Notes under the pieces: model-generated
Told to the model about the DNA's origin: nothing
Databases searched by the model: none
The model's input: only the letters and a program-made list of their open reading frames with translations
Source of the DNA: Chloroflexota bacterium
GTDB lineage: Bacteria > Chloroflexota > Limnocylindria > Limnocylindrales > CSP1-4
Reading direction: 5' to 3'
NCBI GenBank assembly: GCA_003171255.1
Contig: PMYK01000041.1
Coordinates: 1-57,538, forward strand
Length of the DNA stretch: 57,538 bases
Program-made: the position numbers and the translations under genes
Part shown: positions 30,404 through 39,262 of the stretch, piece after piece
How the letters are laid out: every line of letters starts with the position of its first letter
Position numbering within the stretch: the first letter of the stretch is position 1

Positions 30404-31546
30404 TTACGGAGTGGTGGACGCCGAAGCTGCCCCGGCGCGGACCCACTCGAGGGCCGGCGGGAACGGATTGACGGGCTCCAGGTAGCCGGGCATGACCGAG
30501 ACGTCCGCCGGGCCGATATCCGCAGCCCGGGCGGCCGCGGCCGGATCGGCGGTCCACTCGAGGGTGATGGCGCCCGACGTCAGGCCGGCCCCAAAGGCGA
30601 CCAGCAGCAGCCGATCGCCCTTCTTGACACGGCCCGCTGCCACGGCCTCGCTGAGGGCCAGCGGCACCGATGCCGCGGACGTGTTGCCGTAGCGGCCCAC
30701 GTTCACGAAGACCCGCTCCATAGGGAAGTTGAGTGACTTCGCGAGGCCCTCGATGATCCGCATGTTGGCCTGGTGAGGGACGACGAGATCCACGTCCGTG
30801 AGCTTGATCCCGGCCTTCGCCAGTGACTTCGTGGCGGTCGAGCCCAGGGTCCGGACGGCCATCCTGAACGTCTCGGCGCCCTTCATCTTCATGTAGTGCT
30901 CGCCCGCGGCCATGGTCGTCTCGCCCGTCGGTCGAGCGGAGCCGCCGGCCGGCAGCCAGATGAAGTAGGCGCCCGACGGCTCTGTCGTCATCTCGATGCC
31001 GAGCGTCCCGCCGGGCTCGTCGGAGGCGGACAGGACTGCCGCTCCGGCGCCGTCACCGAAGAGGATGCACGTGCCTCGATCAGTGAAGTCGGTGCAGCGG
31101 CTGAGCGTCTCGGCACCGATCACGAGGACATGCTTGGCCATGCCGCTCGCGACGTAGGCGTGGGCGGTGGCATAGCCGAACACGAACCCGGAGCAGGCCG
31201 CGGCCAGGTCCATCGCCGCGGCGCGCTTGTTGCCGATTGCTCCCTTCACGAGAGCGGCAGTCGACGGCATCGGGTAATCGGGCGTGAGCGTCCCGACGAT
31301 GATCAGGTCGATGTCGTCGGGCTGGAGCCCGGCGGTGGCGATCGCTCGCAGCCCGGCCACCGCGGCCATGCTGGCGGTCGTCTCCTCCGGGCCCGCGATA
31401 TGGCGCTCCCGGATGCCCGTCCGAGAGACGATCCATTCGTCGGTCGTATCGACCATTCGCTCCAGATCGGCGTTCGTCAGGACCAGGCTCGGCGCGTAGG
31501 CTCCCCAGCCGGTCAGGTGAACACCGCTGACGGGGCGCACCGTCAC
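30404..31546 (-). CDS. fabH: 3-oxoacyl-ACP synthase III
   Basis: A 380-aa condensing enzyme that starts fatty acid synthesis by joining an acyl-CoA to malonyl-ACP. The catalytic triad is visible: Cys in AAACSGFVFGY, His in VVPHQANMRI and Asn in RYGNTSAAS. The N-terminal TTDEWIVSRTGIRERHI is diagnostic. The C-terminus extends about 45 residues beyond the usual end. The start is GTG in a GTGA overlap with the accB stop. It is 53 bp upstream of fabG. Confidence 0.95.
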   Translation of the reverse strand: MTVRPVSGVHLTGWGAYAPSLVLTNADLERMVDTTDEWIVSRTGIRERHIAGPEETTASMAAVAGLRAIATAGLQPDDIDLIIVGTLTPDYPMPSTAALVKGAIGNKRAAAMDLAAACSGFVFGYATAHAYVASGMAKHVLVIGAETLSRCTDFTDRGTCILFGDGAGAAVLSASDEPGGTLGIEMTTEPSGAYFIWLPAGGSARPTGETTMAAGEHYMKMKGAETFRMAVRTLGSTATKSLAKAGIKLTDVDLVVPHQANMRIIEGLAKSLNFPMERVFVNVGRYGNTSAASVPLALSEAVAAGRVKKGDRLLLVAFGAGLTSGAITLEWTADPAAAARAADIGPADVSVMPGYLEPVNPFPPALEWVRAGAASASTTP

Positions 31547-32118
31547 GGCTCGACCTCGATTAGCGGCTGCTTGGACTTCACGAGCTTGCCGGTCTCCGCG
31601 ACGACTCGGACGACGGTACCCGCCTGATCCGACTTGATCTCGTTGAACAGCTTCATTGCCTCGATCAGGCCGATCACATGGCCAACGGTGATGTACTGTC
31701 CGGGGGAGACATATGGCGGCGAGGTGGGCGACGAAGAGGAGTAGAAGATGCCCGTCAGCGGCGCCTTCACGAATCTGGACGTGGGGCTCGGCGCCGCGTC
31801 GCCGGCAGCGGCCCCGCCGGACGAGCCGGGCGCGTCCGTGCCTCCGCCCGGGCGATCCGAGCCCGAACCGACCTGGATCGCGACAGGGCCGATGGCCGTC
31901 GGTGCCAGGGCGGCGGGCTTCCGCAGGACGATCCCCGTCTCGCCGGCCTCCACCTCGAGCTCGATCAAGTCGCTGCGCTCGAGAAGGGACCCGAGCTTGT
32001 CGATCAGGCTAAGGAGCGACGCCGTTTCCGGCGACATCGCCGGCTGCTCGGCCGAGCCCTCCGGCGCCGGAGCCTGGCCAGCGGCCTGGTTCGTTGTCTC
32101 GTCGGGACGATCGCTCAT
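31543..32118 (-). CDS. accB: Biotin carboxyl carrier protein of acetyl-CoA carboxylase
   Basis: A 191-aa carrier. The N-terminal BCCP helix region (LLSLIDKLGSLLERSDLIEL) is followed by a Pro/Ala/Gly linker and the biotinyl domain, whose GLIEAMKLFNEIKSDQAG carries the modified lysine in EAMKL. Biotin attached by BirA is carboxylated by AccC and passed to AccA/AccD. Unusually, accB lies between fabF and fabH and not next to accC; that slot is filled by a lysine-less relative. Confidence 0.96.
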   Translation of the reverse strand: MSDRPDETTNQAAGQAPAPEGSAEQPAMSPETASLLSLIDKLGSLLERSDLIELEVEAGETGIVLRKPAALAPTAIGPVAIQVGSGSDRPGGGTDAPGSSGGAAAGDAAPSPTSRFVKAPLTGIFYSSSSPTSPPYVSPGQYITVGHVIGLIEAMKLFNEIKSDQAGTVVRVVAETGKLVKSKQPLIEVEP

Positions 32119-32129
32119 CTATCGCTCCC

Positions 32130-33395
32130 TCACTCGGCCCAGCGGCGGATGACCAGGGCGCTGTTCTGACCGCCAAAACCGAACGAGTTCGAGACCGCAA
32201 CCTCGATCTCGCGGCGGCGAACCACGTTTGGTGTCAGGTCGAGGCCTGCGGCGGCAACATCGGGATTCTCCAGATTGATGGTGGGCGGGACCAGCCCGGT
32301 CCGGAGGCTCATGATCGTGGCGATGGCCTCGATCGCCCCGGCGGCGCCGAGGGTGTGGCCGAGCATGCTCTTATTTGCGGTGATGCTGACCTGACCGGCC
32401 CGCTCGCCAAAGAGTGTCTTGATGGCCTCGAGCTCGCGCGGGTCTCCCTCGGGCGTGGAGGTGGCATGGGCGTTGACCATCGTCACGTCGTCGACGCTCA
32501 GGCCGGCCTTCTCCAGGGCGCGACGAATTGCCCGCACCGCACCCGCCCCACCGGGCGCGGGCAGGGTTATGTGCGAGGCGTCGGCTGTGGCGCCGTAGCC
32601 AACGATCTCGGCCAGTGGCTGTGCGCCGCGAGCCAGGGCGTGGTCGAGCGATTCCAGCGTCAGGACGCCGGCCCCCTCGCCTATCACGAAGCCGTCTCGG
32701 CCGGCGTCGAAGGGCCGCGAGGCGCGCTCGGGATCGTCGTTGCGGGTCGACAGGGCTCGCATGGACGCGAAGCCTGCCACGAGCGCTTCGTGGCCCGTCG
32801 CCTCGGTCCCACCGGCGAGCATCACGTCGGCATCGCCGCGCCGGACGGTCTCCCAGGCTTCGCCGATGGAGTGGCCTCCGGTGGCGCAGGCGGATACGAC
32901 GCTGAAGTTCGGGCCCTGCGGGCCGAAGACGATGGCGATGACACCGGCGGCCAGGTTGCTAATGGCCATCGGGATCAGGAAGGGCGACATTCGGCCTGGT
33001 CCCTTCTCGCCCATCAGGAGAATCTGGTCGGCCAGGGTCCGGATGCCACCGATGCCGGTGCCGACGATGACACCGGTCCTTTCGGCCAGCTCGCCCTCGA
33101 GCCGAGCCGGCAGCCCCGCCTGATCCATGGCCTGGCGGGCCGCAACCAGCGCCAGCTGGACGTAGCGGTCGTTACGACGCTGCTCCTTGCGATCGAGGAC
33201 TGCGGAGGGATCGAAGTCCTTGACCTCGGCCGCGATCCGAGTCGTCAGCCGCGCAGCATCGAACTGGGTGATCGGACCGACGCCGGAGCGGCCGGCGATC
33301 AGCCCTGCCCAGGTCGACTCAACGTCGAGCCCGAGCGGGGTGACCGCGCCCATGCCGGTCACGACAACGCGAGGCTGGCCGTTGGTCGGGCTCAT
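32130..33395 (-). CDS. fabF: 3-oxoacyl-ACP synthase II
   Basis: A 421-aa elongating condensing enzyme. Active-site Cys in VVSACATGGHS, His in VNAHATSTPEGD and His in NKSMLGHTLGAAG are all present, and VVVTGMGAVTPLG is the usual N-terminus. The track ORF of 587 aa is an over-extension; ATG 33395 overlaps the phosphoesterase stop as ATGA. It elongates acyl-ACP with malonyl-ACP in the inner cytoplasm. Confidence 0.95.
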   Translation of the reverse strand: MSPTNGQPRVVVTGMGAVTPLGLDVESTWAGLIAGRSGVGPITQFDAARLTTRIAAEVKDFDPSAVLDRKEQRRNDRYVQLALVAARQAMDQAGLPARLEGELAERTGVIVGTGIGGIRTLADQILLMGEKGPGRMSPFLIPMAISNLAAGVIAIVFGPQGPNFSVVSACATGGHSIGEAWETVRRGDADVMLAGGTEATGHEALVAGFASMRALSTRNDDPERASRPFDAGRDGFVIGEGAGVLTLESLDHALARGAQPLAEIVGYGATADASHITLPAPGGAGAVRAIRRALEKAGLSVDDVTMVNAHATSTPEGDPRELEAIKTLFGERAGQVSITANKSMLGHTLGAAGAIEAIATIMSLRTGLVPPTINLENPDVAAAGLDLTPNVVRRREIEVAVSNSFGFGGQNSALVIRRWAE

Positions 33396-34135
33396 CGAAC
33401 AAGCTTCCCCGTGCGGATTGTGGCCGCCCGATACACGTCGCCGGGCAGGCCGCGCGCCGAGACGGCGTCCGAGGCTGCCATGACGTCGTAGTTCGTCCGA
33501 TGGATTTCGGCCTTGATGCCCTCGTCGCCGATCTCGATCAGCGCCCAGGTGGCCGTTGGATCGCCATCGAAGACGTAGCCGGCGCTGCCGGCGTTGACAA
33601 TGGTTCGCCAGCCTATCTCGCGGACCTCCGGCATGTGGGTGTGGCCGCAGACGATGACCTTGGCGTCGGTGCCGCTGACGCGCTCGATGGTGACGACCGG
33701 ATCGAGCTCCGCACCGAGACCGTCGGTCAGCGACCCGGGCGAGGCGTGGCAGAAGAGAACAAGGTCGTCTCCGACGCGCAGGCGGCGCTCCGACGGCAGA
33801 CGGCGCAGATAGTCCACGCCGTCGTCGCCGATCTGGTCGCGAGCCCATTCGGCCGCGATCCGGTACGAGTCGGGCGGTCCCTCCGTGAACCACGGGAAGG
33901 CGGCCGTGAAGTCGGCATCGGCCACCGCCATGTCCGTGTTGCCGAGCGTCACGAACGCACCCGCCCGCTGCAGCTCCTGGACCAGAGCCAGGGTGCCGGC
34001 CGGATCGGGGCCGTTGAAGACCAGATCGCCGCAGATCGCGACGTAGTCGGGGCGAGCCGCGTTGACCGCCTTGTGGACGGCTGCCAGCGCGGGCAGGTTG
34101 CCATGGATGTCGGAGAGAGCTGCAATTCGAACCAT
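33392..34135 (-). CDS. Metallophosphoesterase (YfcE/ApaH-like)
   Basis: A 247-aa calcineurin-like phosphoesterase with all metal motifs: ALSDIHGNLPAL, AICGDLVFNGPD, TLGNTDMA, LFCHASPG and VCGHTHMPEV. Substrate unknown; relatives hydrolyse phosphodiesters, phosphoproteins or dinucleotides. It is embedded in the fatty acid operon with a TGATG overlap to fabZ and ATGA to fabF, so it must be co-translated with them. A link to ACP or lipid-phosphate turnover is possible but not shown. ATG 34135 replaces the over-extended track start. Confidence 0.9.
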   Translation of the reverse strand: MVRIAALSDIHGNLPALAAVHKAVNAARPDYVAICGDLVFNGPDPAGTLALVQELQRAGAFVTLGNTDMAVADADFTAAFPWFTEGPPDSYRIAAEWARDQIGDDGVDYLRRLPSERRLRVGDDLVLFCHASPGSLTDGLGAELDPVVTIERVSGTDAKVIVCGHTHMPEVREIGWRTIVNAGSAGYVFDGDPTATWALIEIGDEGIKAEIHRTNYDVMAASDAVSARGLPGDVYRAATIRTGKLVR

Positions 34136-34626
34136 CAGCGGAGAGCGCTCTCTGGGGCGATGATGAAGCTCAGCCGGGCGTCGCAGGCAACGTCGCCGTC
34201 GACCGTCGCCACACCGTGGCCGCGCCCGAACTTGCTGCCGAGGCGCTCCATCGTCACTTCGAGGCGGAGTTGATCGCCGGGCGTGACGATGCGCTTGAAG
34301 CGGCACTCGTCGACCGCCGCGAAGAGGCCGAACCGACCGCCGAAGCCCGGCTGCTGGGCGACGAAGACGCCCATCGTCTGGGCCAGAGCCTCGATCTGGA
34401 GCACGCCGGGCATGATCGGCTGACCGGGGAAGTGGCCCTGGAAGAACCACTCGGTGGCGGTCACGGATTTGAGACCGACGATGCGCTTGGCCTCGACGTC
34501 GTACTCGACGATCCTGTCGACGAGCAGGAACGGCCAGCGATGCGGTAATAGCTTCTCGATCTGGCGGGTGGTCAGGATCACCTGACCCGGCGTCGGTATG
34601 GGTTCGTTGGTCGCTGTCTCGGTCAC
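34135..34626 (-). CDS. fabZ: 3-hydroxyacyl-ACP dehydratase
   Basis: A 163-aa hot-dog-fold enzyme that removes water from 3-hydroxyacyl-ACP. It has KLLPHRWPFLLVDRI and the catalytic His/Glu motif GHFPGQPIMPGVLQIEALAQ. Size is normal, with an N-terminal extension of about 15 residues. It lies 32 bp after accC and overlaps the phosphoesterase gene by 1 bp. Confidence 0.95.
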   Translation of the reverse strand: MTETATNEPIPTPGQVILTTRQIEKLLPHRWPFLLVDRIVEYDVEAKRIVGLKSVTATEWFFQGHFPGQPIMPGVLQIEALAQTMGVFVAQQPGFGGRFGLFAAVDECRFKRIVTPGDQLRLEVTMERLGSKFGRGHGVATVDGDVACDARLSFIIAPESALR

Positions 34627-34658
34627 GGGGGCGGCTCCTGGTGGCTGTGGGAAGCGGC

Positions 34659-36023
34659 TCAGCGGTTGCCGGCGGCGACGAACGGGGCGCTGCCGACTCG
34701 GTCGAGCAGTCCCGTGGTCACCTTGCCATCGATGAAGACCTGGTTGGCGAGGATCGCGCGATGCAGCTCGATGTTCGTGATGACGCCATCAACGAGCAGC
34801 TCGCGGAGCGCGGCGTCGGCACGGGCTATGGCCTGGGCCCGATCGGGACCCCAGACGCAAAGCTTTCCGAGGAGCGAGTCGTAGTAGGACGGGATGTCGT
34901 AGCCCGGGTACAGGTGCGAGTCCATGCGGACGCCGGGGCCTCCTGGGGCAAGGTACGCATCGACCTGGCCGGCCTGAGGGCGGAAGTCGTTGGCGGGATC
35001 TTCGGCCAGGATGCGGAACTCGATGGCGTGACCGCGCGAGACCACGTCGGCCTGCGTCATGCCGATCGGCTCGCCGGCCGCGATCTTGATCTGCAGGGCG
35101 ACCATGTCAATCCCGGTGCAGAGCTCCGTGATGGGATGCTCGACCTGGATGCGGCAGTTGATCTCGATGAAATACGCATCGCCCTTGCCGTCGACGAGGA
35201 ACTCAAGCGTGCCCAGGTTCTCGTAGCCGGCGCCGGCCACCGCCTTGACGGCCCGATCACAAAGCTCCTGCCGGGCGGCATCGGAGAGAGACGGGCTTGG
35301 AGTTTCTTCGAGGAGCTTCTGGTGGCGCCGTTGAACGGAGCAGTCTCGCTCGCCCATGTGGATCGCGTTGCCGAAGCGATCGACCGCAACCTGGACCTCG
35401 ACATGGCGGCTGTCGTCGAGGAACTTCTCCAGGTAGAGTGAATCGTCGCCGAAGCCGGCCATGGCTTCTGAGCGACTGACCTTGAGAGAGGACTCCAGCT
35501 CACGCGGCGTTCGGCACAGACGCATGCCCTTGCCGCCGCCGCCGGCGGACGGCTTGACCAGGACGGGGTAGCCGATCCGTTCGGCTTCCTCGAGCGCATG
35601 GGCCTCGTCGCGCAACATCCCGGAGCCCGGTATGGTCGGCAGGCCCTGCGCGCCGAGCAGCCGTCGAGTGCCCTCTTTGGAAGCAAAGCGCTCCAGGACC
35701 TCGGCCGGCGGTCCGACGAAGGTGAGACCGTGAGCTCGGACGACGTCCGCGAAACCCTCGTCCTCGGACAGGAAGCCGTAGCCGGGATGGATGGCGTCGC
35801 AGCCGGTCACGACCGCAGCCGAGACGATGGCCGAGGCGGAGAGGTAGCTGTGCCTGGCATCGGCCGGGCCAATGCATATGGCCTCGTCTGCCAGCTGGGC
35901 GGCCAGACTCTCGCGATCGGCCTCGCTGTAGGCGACAACGGCGCCGACGCCCAGGGTTCGGCAGGCGCGCAGGATCCGCAGCGCAATCTCGCCGCGGTTG
36001 GCGATCAAGATCTTGGCGAACAT
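34659..36023 (-). CDS. accC: Biotin carboxylase subunit of acetyl-CoA carboxylase
   Basis: A 454-aa ATP-grasp enzyme that carboxylates biotin on the carrier. It has KILIANRGEIALRILRACR, HPGYGFLSEDEGF, the glycine-rich ATP loop SAGGGGKGMRLCR, the EINCRIQVEHPITEL active-site motif and GHAIEFRILAEDP. All catalytic segments look intact. Start ATG overlaps the stop of the upstream BCCP-like gene (TGATG), so the two are made together. Confidence 0.97.
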   Translation of the reverse strand: MFAKILIANRGEIALRILRACRTLGVGAVVAYSEADRESLAAQLADEAICIGPADARHSYLSASAIVSAAVVTGCDAIHPGYGFLSEDEGFADVVRAHGLTFVGPPAEVLERFASKEGTRRLLGAQGLPTIPGSGMLRDEAHALEEAERIGYPVLVKPSAGGGGKGMRLCRTPRELESSLKVSRSEAMAGFGDDSLYLEKFLDDSRHVEVQVAVDRFGNAIHMGERDCSVQRRHQKLLEETPSPSLSDAARQELCDRAVKAVAGAGYENLGTLEFLVDGKGDAYFIEINCRIQVEHPITELCTGIDMVALQIKIAAGEPIGMTQADVVSRGHAIEFRILAEDPANDFRPQAGQVDAYLAPGGPGVRMDSHLYPGYDIPSYYDSLLGKLCVWGPDRAQAIARADAALRELLVDGVITNIELHRAILANQVFIDGKVTTGLLDRVGSAPFVAAGNR

Positions 36024-36670
36024 CAGGGTCGCCCAGCCAGGGTGGCCGGCTCACGCGCCAGCAGATCGGTTTCGCCGGCCAGGTGCTCGGGAAGCCCGAT
36101 TCGAACCAGCTCCTGCCCGTATTCCACGGCCTCGCCGGCCTCGGCCAGACTCGAGCCGATCACGCCGTCTACCGGCGCCACGACGTCCTGCTGAACGCCG
36201 AGCACGTCGACCGAGCCGATCCGGTCGCCCGACCGAACACGCATTCCAACGGCCATGTCGCGCGGGTGGTAGATGCCTACCGCGGGGGACCTGGCCGCGA
36301 TCCGATCGGACTCCTCGACGGTTTCGGCTTCCGGGCGCGACCGAAGATCGCGCTCGTCGGGTCGGCCGTGGCCGGCGGCGCCTCGCGGAGCGGCATGGCC
36401 GTGGCCGGCGAGGGCTTCAGCGACCCTGCCGCCGCTCCGTCGGCCGGCGTCGGCCGTTGCGGGCTTGCGCAGCCGGGCCTTCCAACCGCCTTCACGGACC
36501 TCGATCTCGCCCAGGCCGCTGGCGGCCAGCTTGGCGATCAGGGCCGGCAGAAGGTCATCGGCAAGGCGGACGATTGCTTCTCGGTCTTGCCTCGCACGGC
36601 GAGCCTTCTCAGGGTCGGCCTGGCCGGGGTTCGCGCCGGGGTTCGCGCCGCTCTTGAGGGTGCCAGTCAT
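36023..36670 (-). CDS. BCCP-like protein lacking the biotinylation lysine
   Basis: A 215-aa protein built like a biotin carboxyl carrier: an N-terminal helix region (REAIVRLADDLLPALIAKLA) leading to EIEVREGGWKARLRKP, a charged linker, and a C-terminal biotinyl/lipoyl-type domain (VGIYHPRDMAVGMRVRSGDR through AVEYGQELVRI). Aligned with accB, the EAMKL motif becomes DVLGV, so the modified lysine is glycine and biotin cannot be attached there. It sits in the usual accB position, with TGATG to accC and 3 bp after accA. Plant BADC proteins are similar lysine-less BCCP relatives that bind and inhibit acetyl-CoA carboxylase; a structural or regulatory role is a good inference, not shown. Confidence 0.8.
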   Translation of the reverse strand: MTGTLKSGANPGANPGQADPEKARRARQDREAIVRLADDLLPALIAKLAASGLGEIEVREGGWKARLRKPATADAGRRSGGRVAEALAGHGHAAPRGAAGHGRPDERDLRSRPEAETVEESDRIAARSPAVGIYHPRDMAVGMRVRSGDRIGSVDVLGVQQDVVAPVDGVIGSSLAEAGEAVEYGQELVRIGLPEHLAGETDLLAREPATLAGRP

Positions 36671-36673
36671 TCT

Positions 36674-37714
36674 CTACACCTCCTCGCGGCCAGACGGGCC
36701 GGTGCGCGGCGTTCTGGTGAACCGAGGCATCGACCGCCTCGTGGAGATCAAACCGCGCAGTCGATGGGCGATGCCGGGCCGCTCCACCGGGGCACTCGGC
36801 CGATCTGCGACTGTGTACGGGCCGTACGCCCGGTAGCGCTTGAAGCGAGCCTCGACGAGATCGTCGACGGACAGGCGTCCCAGCGAGTCCAGGTGTTCGA
36901 TCACGACGCCTCTGATGCGCCGGGCCGTCTCCGCCGGGTCCGTGTGGGCGCCCTCGCCGGGCTCCGGGATCACCGCGTCGACGATGCCGAACTCGAGTTG
37001 CTCGGCGGCGGTCACCTTCATCGCGACCGCGGCCTGGGCGCTCTGCTCGGCCGACCGCCACAGAATGGCGGCGCAGCCTTCGGGGCTGATGACGGAGTAG
37101 ATCGAGTTCTCGAGGGCGAGAACTACATCGCCGACGGCGAGGCCGAGAGCACCGCCCGAACCGCCCTCGCCCGTGATCACGACGACGATCGGGGTGCGGA
37201 GCCGCGACATCAGCCCGACGGACCTGGCGATCGCCTCGGCGATGCCGCGCTCCTCGGCCGCGGCGCCCGGGAATGCGCCTTGGACGTCCACGAATGTCAG
37301 GACCGGCATGGCGAAACGCTCGGCCATCTCCATGATCCGCATGGCCTTGCGGTAGCCCTCCGGATGCGGCAGGCCGAAGTTGCGGCGGATGTTCTCCTCG
37401 GTGTCCTGGCCCTTCTGAAAGCCGATGACGACGATCCGCCGGCCATCGATCCTGGCCAGGCCGGCCACGATTGCCGAGTCGTCGCCGAAGAGGCGATCGC
37501 CGTGGAGCTCGATGAACTCATCGGCCATGACCTTGACCAGCTCGAGCGTGTGCGGGCGCTTGAGGTTGCGAGCCTGCTGGACATGGGCCCAGACCTCGGC
37601 CGTGGGGCTCTCGGGCTTGCCCTCCGCATGGGGGCGGCCAAGAAGTCGGTCAACCACGGGGAGCCTCCCCACGTGAGCCGTTGCTCTCGCCATTGCGCGA
37701 GTCGGGGGAGCCAT
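36674..37714 (-). CDS. accA: Acetyl-CoA carboxylase carboxyltransferase subunit alpha
   Basis: A 346-aa subunit that with AccD transfers CO2 from carboxybiotin to acetyl-CoA. It shows the crotonase-fold core: ELHGDRLFGDDSAIVAGLAR, NFGLPHPEGYRKAMRIMEMA, FVDVQGAFPGAAAEERG, ITGEGGSGGALGLAVGD and SVISPEGCAAILWR. The start is either ATG 37714 or ATG 37693; both overlap the accD end (65 or 44 bp), unusually long for this window. The C-terminus has about 60 extra basic residues (RLRGLISTRRSMPRFTRTPR). Confidence 0.95.
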   Translation of the reverse strand: MAPPTRAMARATAHVGRLPVVDRLLGRPHAEGKPESPTAEVWAHVQQARNLKRPHTLELVKVMADEFIELHGDRLFGDDSAIVAGLARIDGRRIVVIGFQKGQDTEENIRRNFGLPHPEGYRKAMRIMEMAERFAMPVLTFVDVQGAFPGAAAEERGIAEAIARSVGLMSRLRTPIVVVITGEGGSGGALGLAVGDVVLALENSIYSVISPEGCAAILWRSAEQSAQAAVAMKVTAAEQLEFGIVDAVIPEPGEGAHTDPAETARRIRGVVIEHLDSLGRLSVDDLVEARFKRYRAYGPYTVADRPSAPVERPGIAHRLRGLISTRRSMPRFTRTPRTGPSGREEV

Positions 37715-38627
37715 CGCCGCTCAACGCCCCGGTCAAGGCGGACAGGAACGAGCGCGGCTTGAATGCTCCAGCGGCTATCGGCTCTCCGATGCCGTTGAGC
37801 GGCGGTGCAATCAGGAAGCCGAGCAGGGCGATGATCTCGTCGCGAAGGTGGGCCCGGGCCACGATCCGGTCGACGAACCCGTGGCTGAACCAAAACTCCG
37901 CCCGCGCGTAGCCCGGCGGCAGCTCTTCGCTGATTGTGCCAGCCGACACTCGGTCGCCGGCGAAGCGGATAAGCGCATTGGGCTCGGCGATGTTGACGTC
38001 GCCGACGACCGCGAACGAGGCGAAGACGCCGCCCGTCGTCGGATCGGCCAGGACGGAGAGATAAGGAACGCTCGCGGCCTTAACCCGTTCGACAATGGCC
38101 ATCGTCTTGGCGAGCTGCATCAGCGCGTAAGTGCCCTCTTGCATGCGCGCGCCGCCGGATGAGGAGACGATGATCAGCGGAATTCGCTCGGCGATTGCGG
38201 CCTCGCCGGCCCGAGCGACCTTCTCGCCCACGACCGAGCCCATCGAGCCACCGATGAAGCCGAAGTCCATGACGCACAACGAAACCGGCCTTCCGCCGAT
38301 CGTGGCTGTGCCCCAGACCGCGGCGTCGCGCAGGCCTGTCGAAAGCTGGGCGGCCACGAGCCGATCCGGATAGGGCTTGAGATCCACGAACCCGAGCGCA
38401 TCGACGGGCTGGAGGTCGGCGTCGCGCTCCATGAACGAACCGCTATCGACGAGATGCGCGATCCGGACCTTGGCCGGGATGCGGAAGTGATGGCCGCAAT
38501 GGGGGCAGACTCGTAGCGACTTGTCGAGCTGCTTGTTGAAGAGCATTTCCGCGCAACTCGGGCACTTCGTCCACAGGTCCGGCGGGTATGCGTCACGGCG
38601 CGGGCGGAACGGCAATCTGACCGGCAT
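37650..38627 (-). CDS. accD: Acetyl-CoA carboxylase carboxyltransferase subunit beta
   Basis: A 325-aa subunit with the N-terminal zinc ribbon (WTKCPSCAEMLFNKQL, then RVCPHCGHHF; four cysteines) and the carboxyltransferase core with MDFGFIGGSMGSVVGEK, SSSGGARMQEG and DPTTGGVFASFA, all diagnostic. It starts by a TGATG overlap with the upstream membrane-protein gene. The C-terminal 30 residues are polar and low in complexity and overlap the accA start. Confidence 0.96.
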   Translation of the reverse strand: MPVRLPFRPRRDAYPPDLWTKCPSCAEMLFNKQLDKSLRVCPHCGHHFRIPAKVRIAHLVDSGSFMERDADLQPVDALGFVDLKPYPDRLVAAQLSTGLRDAAVWGTATIGGRPVSLCVMDFGFIGGSMGSVVGEKVARAGEAAIAERIPLIIVSSSGGARMQEGTYALMQLAKTMAIVERVKAASVPYLSVLADPTTGGVFASFAVVGDVNIAEPNALIRFAGDRVSAGTISEELPPGYARAEFWFSHGFVDRIVARAHLRDEIIALLGFLIAPPLNGIGEPIAAGAFKPRSFLSALTGALSGDGSPDSRNGESNGSRGEAPRG

Positions 38628-39262
38628 CAGGACACGACCCCAATGATTCCGTTGATGACCCCCGATCGGCGGTTGCGGCCGGAATGCGCGGTCCGGCCGT
38701 GGGCCGCCCGCGCGGCGCGGCCCATCCGGCCACTGGCAGGGTGGGAATGGCGCCAGGCTACGTATACCGCCCCGAGTGAGATGGCCGCCGAGGCGACGCC
38801 CACTCCGCCAACGATCATCGGCCGCGACGGATGGGCGGCCATCTCGGGCAGCCGACGGAAGGCGGCGCCGGGCGACACGGATCGAGCGCGACCCGCGGCC
38901 GCGGGGGCGGCGGGCGGAGGCGGGGCGGCGACCGCACCCATCGTCGCGTTGATTCCGCTCAACGAGCTGCTCCGGAACGGAGCCACAGTGCCAGGTCTGG
39001 CACGGGCCACAGCCTCCGCGAGTGGCAGGCCCGATTGCTGGCGGGCGGCGCCAGCCGCGAGACGGGTCGCGAGGGCCTCCTCAAAGCGGAATGAAGGATG
39101 CACGCGGGTCAGGCTCGCCCGGAGTTCGCGGGCGGCAAACCGCACGGCCGGATCAACCTCGACGTCGACCGGGAAGTCGGCGACGCGCCGCTCGTCCGCG
39201 GCCATCAGCCCATCGAGGTAGCGCTCAGTTCGCCGAGCGTCTCGCGTTCCGTGACCCAGCAT
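38627..39262 (-). CDS. Single-pass membrane protein in anti-sigma position
   Basis: A 211-aa protein with a soluble N-terminal part (to about residue 90), an Ala/Pro linker (VAAPPPPAAPAAAGRARS), one hydrophobic helix (MIVGGVGVASAAISLGAVYV, about 150-170) and a basic tail. I do not recognise a family, and the zinc-binding HxxxCxxC of many anti-sigma factors is absent. Its stop/start coupling directly behind an ECF sigma gene (TGATG) is the standard layout for a membrane anti-sigma partner, which is my inference. It is also coupled to accD downstream. Confidence 0.6.
   Translation of the reverse strand: MLGHGTRDARRTERYLDGLMAADERRVADFPVDVEVDPAVRFAARELRASLTRVHPSFRFEEALATRLAAGAARQQSGLPLAEAVARARPGTVAPFRSSSLSGINATMGAVAAPPPPAAPAAAGRARSVSPGAAFRRLPEMAAHPSRPMIVGGVGVASAAISLGAVYVAWRHSHPASGRMGRAARAAHGRTAHSGRNRRSGVINGIIGVVS

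Noticed and set aside
32094-33491. Plus-strand ORF of 465 aa
   Set aside because: Shadow of fabF, which has all three catalytic residues on the minus strand.
36083-37762. Plus-strand ORF of 559 aa
   Set aside because: Shadow of accA and the BCCP-like gene; His/Asp/Arg-rich composition is typical of antisense GC-rich frames.
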